Positions 59,501 to 64,000 of a DNA stretch of 64,000 nucleotides are shown here, piece after piece. Both the position numbers and the translations under genes were made by a program. The notes under the pieces were generated by a model. That model saw only the letters and a program-made list of their open reading frames with translations, did no database searches and was not told where the DNA came from. Position 1 is the first letter of the stretch, and each line of letters opens with the position of its first letter. The stretch lies in assembly GCA_020086605.1 (NCBI GenBank), contig JACBWW010000092.1, forward strand, positions 456,446 through 520,445. Reading direction: 5' to 3'. The DNA is from Lanius collurio (Eukaryota; Chordata; Aves; Passeriformes; Laniidae).

Positions 59501-60153
59501 AACCCAAACCCTTCAGGCACAATCCCATAGCAGCTGAACTTCTAACTGAAGGCAGTTCAGTCCTCTCAGTTCCCTCAGCTGCTCCTGGTGCTCCAAACCC
59601 TTCACCAGCCCCATTCCCTTCCTTGGGAAGCCCCTCACTGCCTTGTGACGAGCACCCCAAAACTACCCCCAGTTTGGAGGTGCCCCAGCAGTGCCACCAC
59701 AGTGGGGGACTGTCCCAGGGTGATTCCCAAGGCAGCATCCCTAAGTGCCACTGTGTTCCCTCCCAGGTGGAGTACTACAACCCTCACACGTCCAGCTGGC
59801 ACGCGGTGTCGCCCATGCTGAACAAGCGGTGCCGGCACGGCGCGGCCGCACTGGGCAGCCGCATGTTCGTGTGCGGCGGCTACGACGGCTCCGGCTTCCT
59901 GAGCGCCGCCGAGGTCTACAGCTCCATGGCCGACCAGTGGTACCTGATCGTGCCCATGAACACCCGGCGCAGCCGCGTGTCCCTCGTGGCCAACTGCGGC
60001 CGGCTCTACGCCGTGGGCGGCTACGACGGCCAGTCCAACCTCAGCTCCGTGGAGATGTACGACCCCGAGACCAACCGCTGGACGTTCATGGCGCCCATGG
60101 TGTGCCACGAGGGCGGGGTGGGCGTGGGCTGCGTGCCGCTCCTCACCATCTGA
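41378..60153 (+). CDS. KLHL18: KLHL18, BTB-BACK-Kelch CUL3 adaptor (gene span, 10 coding exons)
   Basis: KLHL18 is a substrate adaptor of the CUL3-RBX1 ubiquitin ligase; reported substrates include Aurora A and UNC119. Exons at 41378-41521, 51343-51473, 51643-51783, 53645-53843, 55740-55900, 56006-56142, 57249-57471, 58525-58629, 58825-58936 and 59767-60153 join in phase. They give 1,737 nt plus stop, 579 residues. Human KLHL18 is about 574; the difference is at the N-terminus. The BTB domain is at about 35-140 ([20 protein letters not shown]), BACK at about 145-255 ([25 protein letters not shown]) and six Kelch repeats fill the rest, each with a GG-Y/H-DG turn ([55 protein letters not shown]). 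The frame is intact and all splice pairs are GT-AG. Intron 1 is 9.8 kb. Confidence 0.98.
41540..42240 (+). repeat. G-rich degenerate minisatellite in KLHL18 intron 1
   Basis: About 700 bp of irregular 30-45 bp units combining CCCCTGAGGGG-like short palindromes with GGGGGCTGAGGGACCCC. It begins directly after the exon 1 donor and keeps a false minus-strand frame open (41618-42085). Confidence 0.85.
42830..43250 (-). mobile_element. possible solo LTR of an endogenous retrovirus (antisense)
   Basis: The block includes TATTTATTTGAAGGG (a reversed AATAAA-type signal), CATTTGCATATCAGAGTTAA and a TTATAAGTTTGGCCC segment, which resemble avian ERVL-type LTRs as I recall them. No TG...CA ends or target-site duplication could be fixed, and no viral coding sequence is present. 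Confidence 0.35.
43515..43738 (-). repeat. CR1 fragment (antisense)
   Basis: Begins CACAGAATGGTTTGGGGTGG in KLHL18 intron 1. Confidence 0.87.
44210..44655 (+). repeat. CR1 copy (sense)
   Basis: Starts GAGCTGCTCCAGGGCTGGAG; tail CAGATCATTCCAGGGTTCTC. Confidence 0.9.
47300..47555 (-). repeat. CR1 fragment (antisense)
   Basis: Begins ATGGAATGCTGGAATGGTTT, followed by the standard reverse blocks. Confidence 0.88.
47600..47750 (-). repeat. CR1 more internal fragment (antisense)
   Basis: Carries CTCATCCACCAACACCCCCA and TTGTGCTTGGGATTGTCC, blocks found further 5' in CR1. Probably the continuation of the neighbouring copy after an internal deletion. Confidence 0.75.
48928..49388 (-). repeat. CR1 copy, second subfamily (antisense)
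   Basis: Begins GGAATCATGGAATGGTTTAG, then AGTCCAGCCATTCCCCCAGC. Confidence 0.87.
51343..51473 (+). CDS. KLHL18: KLHL18 exon 2
   Basis: 131 nt encoding [35 protein letters not shown] and IVMQGMDP. Ends phase 2 before GTGACA. Confidence 0.97.
51643..51783 (+). CDS. KLHL18: KLHL18 exon 3
   Basis: 141 nt encoding [20 protein letters not shown] through [10 protein letters not shown], the end of BTB. Confidence 0.97.
51958..52205 (-). repeat. CR1 fragment (antisense)
   Basis: In KLHL18 intron 3. Begins TATGGAATCACAAAATGGGT and includes an expanded C-run near 52117. Confidence 0.87.
52895..53258 (+). repeat. CR1 copy (sense, 3' truncated)
   Basis: In KLHL18 intron 3. Starts CAACAGCACCAGGACCTGGA and breaks off inside the GCAGCTGTGGCTGC block. 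Confidence 0.86.
53440..53588 (-). repeat. CR1 3' end (antisense)
   Basis: Begins AGAATCCTGGAATGGTTTGG, just upstream of KLHL18 exon 4. Confidence 0.87.
53645..53843 (+). CDS. KLHL18: KLHL18 exon 4
   Basis: 199 nt encoding [20 protein letters not shown] through [13 protein letters not shown], the first part of BACK. An antisense CR1 ends about 55 bp before its acceptor. Confidence 0.97.
54062..54400 (-). repeat. CR1 copy, second subfamily (antisense)
   Basis: In KLHL18 intron 4. Begins AGGATCACAGAATCATTGAG. Confidence 0.85.
55270..55682 (+). repeat. CR1 copy (sense)
   Basis: In KLHL18 intron 4. Tail AACCATTCCAAGATTTGATG. Confidence 0.9.
55740..55900 (+). CDS. KLHL18: KLHL18 exon 5
   Basis: 161 nt encoding [20 protein letters not shown] through [13 protein letters not shown], the rest of BACK. 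The acceptor lies about 60 bp after a CR1 tail. Confidence 0.97.
56006..56142 (+). CDS. KLHL18: KLHL18 exon 6
   Basis: 137 nt encoding [20 protein letters not shown] through [11 protein letters not shown], linker and start of the first Kelch blade. Confidence 0.97.
56775..57235 (-). repeat. CR1 copy (antisense, extended)
   Basis: In KLHL18 intron 6. After the usual 3' region it runs on into GCACTTGGCCTTGTTGAACC, a more internal CR1 block, and ends about 15 bp before exon 7. Confidence 0.82.
57249..57471 (+). CDS. KLHL18: KLHL18 exon 7
   Basis: 223 nt encoding [40 protein letters not shown] and VESMNSKR; Kelch blades 1-2. Donor AG|GTATGT. Confidence 0.97.
58030..58290 (+). repeat. CR1 fragment, second subfamily (sense, no 3' tail)
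   Basis: In KLHL18 intron 7. Contains GGGCTCTGCTCCCAGGGAAC and TTGTCCAGCCCTGGCACAGC. Confidence 0.75.
58525..58629 (+). CDS. KLHL18: KLHL18 exon 8
   Basis: 105 nt encoding [20 protein letters not shown] through ESYSPETN. Donor AA|GTAAGA. Confidence 0.97.
58825..58936 (+). CDS. KLHL18: KLHL18 exon 9
   Basis: 112 nt encoding [20 protein letters not shown] and [17 protein letters not shown]. Donor AGT|GTAAGG. Confidence 0.97.
59130..59515 (+). repeat. CR1 copy (sense)
   Basis: In KLHL18 intron 9. Tail CTAACCCAAACCCTTCAGGC. Confidence 0.88.
59767..60153 (+). CDS. KLHL18: KLHL18 exon 10 (last)
   Basis: 387 nt from [20 protein letters not shown] through two Kelch blades to [16 protein letters not shown] and TGA. 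Markedly GC-rich at third codon positions compared with exons 2-9. Confidence 0.97.
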   Translation: MEYYNPHTSSWHAVSPMLNKRCRHGAAALGSRMFVCGGYDGSGFLSAAEVYSSMADQWYLIVPMNTRRSRVSLVANCGRLYAVGGYDGQSNLSSVEMYDPETNRWTFMAPMVCHEGGVGVGCVPLLTI

Positions 60154-62381
60154 CACGGGGGATTTTGGGGGCATCTCGTCTGCAGCGAGTGTGCCACGAT
60201 TTCCAGGTGCTCGATCCAAACGCAAAGGAACTTGACAGAGTAGTCCCCACCTGTAACTTTTTTGGGCTGAAGGTCCTGAAAGGTCAAATGTGGTGAGTTT
60301 ATGTGAGAGCAAAGACCCCCTCGGCCTCCCACGGAGCTGTGGCTGAGCACATCCATCCATCTATCCATCCCTCCCTCGTCAGTTTTCCTGCGGTTGCACC
60401 TTTAGGAAGCGCCGTTGTGGGCTGAGGGAGGGGGATAGGCTTTGTGGTGGCATAAAAACAGCCACTTTAAGGACTTGGAAAATCCATCTGCATCTTCTGG
60501 GAGCAGCAAAACCACCTGAGCCCCCCCAGGGGCATCAGCAGTGATTTGGGGGTCCTTGTCACACGAGGGGGTCTCCAACTGGGACAAACACGGCGCTGTT
60601 GCTTCCAGGAGCTTCTTACACAAGACCCCCGCCCAGTTTCTCATGTTTTTCTCAGCTTGATGTGGAAAACTTATCCACAAGAGCCACAGGATGGAGAAAC
60701 CAGGAAGAGGAAAAGGTCGGTTAAACCAGGATCGTTTGGGCAAGCTCTGGAGAAGGATGGATGAAAACGACTCCGGGCAACAGCCTGAGGGTTTCAAAAT
60801 GGGAAGTAGATTATCAGGATGTCCTTTGAATTAGATACCGAGGTATTTTCCAAGGCTGAGAAGCAGCTGGAGCAGAAAGGCTGGGATATTTTAGGAGAGG
60901 CAAGGAAAACACGTCGTGAGTTTGTCGTGCTCTGCTGGGAAAGGTCTTTGCCGTGGGTTTTGTGCCAGGAAACTGTGGAATGCTGGCACAGCCAAAGAGC
61001 TGCCTGGCAGCATCTTGCCTGCATCAGCCCTTCAGCCCTCCTCCTGCATGATCCGTGATCGGCCATCCCCCCGGAGCTCTCCGTGCCCGGCTCTTCCCGT
61101 GCCACCCTGGGCACAGCCATACCTCCTCCGGGCAGGCAGGGCCAGGCAGCAGGAACGTGACCTGATCCCAGGTGCCGGGGAAGGGGGATCTCTCCCCCTG
61201 TCCAGCCCCATCCTAGTGTTCCGAGGGACTGGGAGCTGGGAGGAGTGTGATGTGCCCCCCAGCCCCGCTCCCCATGTCCATTCCTGATCCTCAGCATCCC
61301 TGGGATTGACGCTGGCTGTACATGTGGATGTCTAAACTGGGGTACTGTGTATATTTTAGGGTCTATAATGAGCATATCTGGCTATAAATGTGATCTATCA
61401 GCACATATCCATTTCTTCCACACCTATCCACTGCTGGCTTCCCAGGAATGGGAATCCTTTGGACTTTTCTGTGCTGCTCGGACTTTAAAAAGGAACAAAA
61501 AGAAAAAACAGGAATACTTGTATCAGAATGTAGTTGTTGCTTGTGGCATCTTCTCCAGGACCCATCCTAACAGTCTCCACGGGCAGAGGAGGCTCTGATG
61601 AGCTGCTCTCCTTGTCTCCTGCTTATCCTTTCTCCCTCCCCCCCTCTCCCACCTCGGGCTTGTGTCCATAAGAATGGGAATATGGGATCAAATACTCTTG
61701 GGAAGAGCAGCAACTCCCTGACACCAGGGCTGTCAATGGCCCCTGGGCTTCCAGGGTGCTGCTCCCAGGCACGGTGATCCCGGGAGACTCAGGTGTCTCC
61801 CAGATGTGCTTCCTGGGACTCCTTCCCCATTGTGGATGAAGCCAAGAGAAAGGGGAGCTCCTGGCTCCAAAGGCGACAGGAAAAGACTGAATTTTAGGGA
61901 AATGAGACCCACTCAGAGAAGGCAAAGTGAGAGAGCAGGATGCACACGGTGCAGTCCTCGCCAAACCCTGTGCTCCTGAGTCCAAGGAAAACCTGGGCAG
62001 TGTTTGGATGAATCTGAGCAGGGTCAGTGGGATCTTAAAAACCAAAAATAGCGTAAAGAAATTGGGAGAGGGCAGAGGGCCCTGCTTCTTTTCTCGGTGG
62101 GAAGCAGGAGGATGCTGTTGCTCCCGGCTTGGGAGGAGCAGGATCTCGGTGGGCCTAGCGTGCCAGAAACTGGGAGCAGGCACAGGGAAGGGGCCACGGA
62201 GGGGGATCGGCCCTGCCGAGCTCCAGCATCGCCGCATCTCCTGCAGGTCCAGGCGCGCTCCCCCCGCGGCACCGGGCCAAAGAAAACACCGGCAACCCGA
62301 TCCCTTCCCGCGGCACGGGGGCCGCTGTTTATCCTGGAGCCCGGGGCCGATCCCGAGCTCATTCCCGGCCGTGCCGCCCGC
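60154..62381 (+). other. KLHL18 3' UTR and intergenic region before the cathelicidin cluster
   Basis: 2.2 kb with no supported gene. The 3' UTR start is certain but its end is not: I found no canonical AATAAA or ATTAAA. A TATAAA variant (near 61383) and AT-rich sequence to about 61,530 are the likeliest end. A small (ATCC)n run lies at 60350-60374. The minus-strand open frame 61623-62495 has no protein-like features. Confidence 0.65.
62328..62346 (+). promoter_or_regulatory. core promoter of the cathelicidin-like gene (weak TATA-like)
   Basis: TTTATCCT at 62328-62335 is followed by GGAGCCCGGGG (62336-62346). The same 11 bases follow the TATA box of the next cathelicidin gene, which supports a common origin of the two promoters. 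Confidence 0.45.
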
Positions 62382-62540
62382 ATGGCGCTGGTGCTCGGGG
62401 CCGTGCTGCTGGCGGCGGGCGCCGCCGTGCCCCGGGCCGTGCCCCCGGCCGTGCCCGCGCCCCGCGAGCTGGCGCGCTCCGTGCTGGAGACGCACGGGCA
62501 GGAGCTGCGGCTGCTGCGGCTGCTGGGAGTCGCCAGGACG
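62382..62540 (+). CDS. cathelicidin-like gene exon 1
   Basis: 53 residues: signal peptide, then VPAPRELARSVLETHGQELR and LLRLLGVART. This lines up with PAPLxYxQALAQAVDSYNQ...FRLLS of cathelicidins. Donor ACG|GTAGGG. The frame is open further upstream, but the signal peptide supports this Met. Confidence 0.72.
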
Positions 62541-63158
62541 GTAGGGAAAAGGGTGCGGGGGGAGCTCCCGGCTCCGGCACCCGTCCCGGGCGGGTCCCCA
62601 CGGAGCTTTTCTCCCGGCAGAGCTTCGACTGGGGGACCCACTTCAGCATCAACTTCACGGCCCGGCAGCCGCCCTGCCCCAGGCCCCCCCCGGATCCCCG
62701 CGGCTGCCGGGGCCGCCCGGGCAGGGTGAGCGTTGGGGAGGACCCCCGAACCCGGGGCGCGGGGGGTCCCCGAGGTACTGAGGCCGCTCTGTCCCCAGGT
62801 GCAGCGCTGCTCGGCCCAGGTGTCCGTGTTCACCTTCCTGCCCGACGTGCCGCTCTCGATGGTGGAGTGCGGCCGGGAGCCGGTGAGGGCGCCGGGAGCC
62901 CGTCCTGGGGGTGGGACGCGTGTCCCCCTCACTTTGGGGGGCTTGTTGGCTCTGGAGTGAACCCCCCCCCTTTATTTGTCCCCTCAGCAGCCGGATGGCA
63001 GCGCCCAGCCCCGCTCCCCTGGCACCAACCCAGGTCATTCATCTTCCTCGTCTTCCTCATCATCATCCTCGGGGCCCCCCCCGCGGTCCCGGCCCCCTCC
63101 CAGCGCGTCCCTGCGGGGACCGTCCCGCCGCGCCCTGTTCCCAACGGAGCTGGAATAA
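62382..63158 (+). CDS. cathelicidin-like secreted protein with Ser/Pro-rich C-terminus (gene span, 4 exons)
   Basis: Four phase-0 exons (62382-62540, 62621-62725, 62799-62882, 62988-63155 plus stop) encode about 172 residues. The order is signal peptide, cystatin/cathelin-type domain and a separate C-terminal exon, which is the classical cathelicidin layout. The signal peptide is MALVLGAVLLAAGAA. The cathelin part includes FSINFTARQPPC, comparable to LNFTIMETRC of avian cathelicidins, and four cysteines spaced 9, 9 and 19 residues apart. The last exon does not encode an obvious cationic helix: it has an 11-Ser run, Pro/Arg-rich sequence and ends RRALFPTELE. The gene precedes a canonical cathelicidin in the same orientation and shares a promoter block with it. 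The Cys spacing also resembles chemerin, so cystatin-superfamily membership is firmer than the exact name. Secretion is inferred; I cannot assign a known symbol. Confidence 0.7.
62621..62725 (+). CDS. cathelicidin-like gene exon 2
   Basis: 35 residues, SFDWGTHFSINFTARQPPCP, then PPPDPRGCRGRPGR, holding the first two cathelin cysteines. Cathelicidin exon 2 normally encodes about 36 residues. Acceptor CCGGCAG, donor AGG|GTGAGC. Confidence 0.75.
62799..62882 (+). CDS. cathelicidin-like gene exon 3
   Basis: 28 residues, VQRCSAQVSVFTFLPDVPLS and MVECGREP, with cysteines 3 and 4. Acceptor TCCCCAG, donor CCG|GTGAGG. Confidence 0.75.
62988..63158 (+). CDS. cathelicidin-like gene exon 4 (C-terminal peptide)
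   Basis: Up to 56 residues plus TAA: QPDGSAQPRSPGTNPGH, 11 Ser, GPPPRSRPPPSASLRGPSRR and ALFPTELE. A CAGCAG tandem acceptor allows the exon to start at 62988 or 62991, one residue apart. Weakly basic overall, unlike typical mature cathelicidins. Confidence 0.62.
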   Translation, partial: QPDGSAQPRSPGTNPGHSSSSSSSSSSSGPPPRSRPPPSASLRGPSRRALFPTELE

Positions 63159-63159
63159 A
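63154..63159 (+). terminator. poly(A) signal overlapping the stop codon
   Basis: AATAAA whose bases 3-5 are the TAA stop of the cathelicidin-like gene, followed by a GT-rich stretch (GTGTGCGTGTGTGGGGGTG) as expected downstream of a cleavage site. Confidence 0.65.
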
Positions 63160-63540
63160 GAGATTTCGGACGTGTGCGTGTGTGGGGGTGACAGTTTGGG
63201 GGACCCGGGGGGCACCCTCGGCCTTGGGCAACAGCGATGGGGCAAGTTTGGGGTTGTGCAACCCCGCGGGCACCAACCTGACACGGGCAACGTGTCCCCT
63301 GTGCCCCACCGGGGACCCTGAGGGGGCCTGCGCCCCAAATTCCCCCGTGCCCAGCCAAGGGGCTCCCAAGGGTGGGGACCCCGAGGGGGTCAGATGCCAC
63401 CGCCCATCCTCGGGGACACACTGGGACACCCCCCCGCCCCCCGTGTCCCCCCAAACAACGGCCACTCTGCGGGCTGAGGCCGCGCGTTTCCCGGGGGGGG
63501 GGAGCCGAGCCCCGGGGCGGGTCCCCAACCTCCCGCGGGG
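63160..63540 (+). other. short intergenic spacer between the two cathelicidin-type genes
   Basis: About 380 bp of GC-rich sequence with C- and G-runs; no gene seen. It must contain the upstream promoter of the next cathelicidin. Confidence 0.7.
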
Positions 63541-63558
63541 CATAAAAGGAGCCCGGGG
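63541..63558 (+). promoter_or_regulatory. cathelicidin core promoter (TATA box)
   Basis: CATAAAAGG at 63541-63549 followed by GAGCCCGGGG. The start codon is only 28 bases after the box, so the 5' UTR should be less than about 10 nt. Confidence 0.75.
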
Positions 63559-63576
63559 GTGGCCGTGGGGACAGCG

Positions 63577-63750
63577 ATGCCGAGCTCGTGGGTGCTGGTG
63601 CTGGCGGTGCTGGGGGGGGCCTGCGCCCTCCCCGCCCCGGCGCCCCTCGCCTACACGCAGGCGCTGGCCCAGGCCGTGGATTCCTACAACCAGCGCCCCG
63701 AGGTGCAGAACGCCTTCAGGCTGCTCAGCGCCGAGCCCGAGCCCGCCCCG
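63577..63750 (+). CDS. cathelicidin antimicrobial peptide precursor, exon 1 (gene runs off the right edge)
   Basis: 58 residues in phase 0: signal peptide MPSSWVLVLAVLGGACA, then LPAPAPLAYTQALAQAVDSY, NQRPEVQNAFRLLSAEPEPA and P. This is nearly the textbook avian cathelicidin (CATH1/CATH3-type) pro-domain start. Cathelicidins are secreted host-defence precursors cleaved to release a cationic peptide. The donor is CCG|GTGAGT at 63751. Exons 2-4, with the cathelin cysteines and mature peptide, are outside the window, so the paralogue cannot be named. Confidence 0.94.
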
Positions 63751-64000
63751 GTGAGTGCCCCCCACTCGGGACCCCCTCCCCACGGGTGACACCCCCACCC
63801 CACTCGGGATGCCCTACTCGTGGTGCCTGAGCTGGGCTACCCAGCCCGACCCTGAGTCCGCTCCGGTGAGTGTCCCCCAGTCGGGACCCCCCATTCGTGA
63901 TGCCCCGCTCTTAACTCCTGATTTGGGGTGCTCAACCCCTGAGCCTCCCCCAGTGAGTCCCCCCCGCGAGTGACCCACTCTGCTCACTCGTGACCCCCTG
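63751..64000 (+). repeat. cathelicidin intron 1 start with duplicated exon-donor segment
   Basis: Intron sequence made of related 40-50 bp blocks (CCACTCGGGACCCC, CCCAGTCGGGACCCC). Around 63842-63885 it repeats the exon 1 end plus donor (AGCCCGACCCTGAGTCCGCT, then CCGGTGAGTG); a weaker third GTGAGT-like site occurs near 63952. Confidence 0.75.

Noticed and set aside
59635..60360. 241-codon minus-strand frame opposite KLHL18 exon 10
   Set aside because: Antisense shadow of a GC-rich exon; contains repeated His/Ala/Val typical of reversed Kelch coding sequence.
61623..62495. 290-codon minus-strand frame upstream of the cathelicidin-like gene
   Set aside because: Overlaps that gene's exon 1 on the other strand and shows no signal, domain or splice evidence.
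62726..63754. 342-codon plus-strand frame covering introns and both cathelicidin-type genes
   Set aside because: Runs through clear GT-AG introns in a frame different from the spliced product.
1..64000. tRNA, rRNA, CRISPR, operon or bacterial mobile-element signals
   Set aside because: None seen; the window is intron-rich vertebrate DNA where such bacterial features do not apply.

Overview
The window is bird nuclear DNA. Two things show this. Non-coding sequence is full of truncated CR1 (chicken repeat 1) LINE copies ending in the typical ATTCTRTG-like tail. The gene order SETD2 - KIF9 - KLHL18 - cathelicidins is the avian arrangement as I recall it from chicken. A songbird is possible, but I cannot prove it from sequence alone.

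Left third (1-18,825, minus strand): the 5' part of SETD2, the H3K36 trimethyltransferase. I can place exon 1 (18,788-18,825), a 16-nt microexon 2 (8,201-8,216) and the giant exon 3 (513-4,900). The AWS-SET, WW and SRI exons lie beyond the left edge. Exon 1 sits in a CpG island, and a degenerate GGATC-rich minisatellite lies just upstream (about 19.2-20.05 kb).

Middle (21,405-41,236, minus strand): a complete KIF9 (kinesin-9, motile-cilium motor). I resolved 23 coding exons whose splice phases all agree, giving a 906-residue product. Three extra 5' coding exons add about 98 acidic, Gln/Glu/Lys-rich residues before the motor. Intron 7 appears to use a GC-AG splice pair.

Right (41,378-60,153, plus strand): a complete KLHL18 (BTB-BACK-Kelch, CUL3 adaptor) in 10 coding exons, 579 residues. 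KIF9 and KLHL18 are head to head, with only 141 bp between start codons. That gap holds ETS motifs and tandem RFX-type half-sites. KLHL18 intron 1 carries a G-rich minisatellite and a possible solo LTR.

Far right (62,382 to the edge, plus strand): the start of a cathelicidin cluster. A four-exon cathelicidin/cystatin-fold gene (62,382-63,158) has a Ser/Pro-rich last exon in place of an obvious cationic peptide, and its poly(A) hexamer overlaps the stop codon. It is followed by exon 1 of a canonical avian cathelicidin (63,577-63,750), whose remaining exons lie outside the window. The divergent first gene is the best candidate here for something not well described.

The genes are functionally independent (chromatin, cilia, ubiquitin ligase, innate immunity). 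Only KIF9/KLHL18 share a promoter, and only the two cathelicidin-type genes look like paralogues. All exon calls come from reading splice sites, phase and family motifs by eye; no alignment was run.
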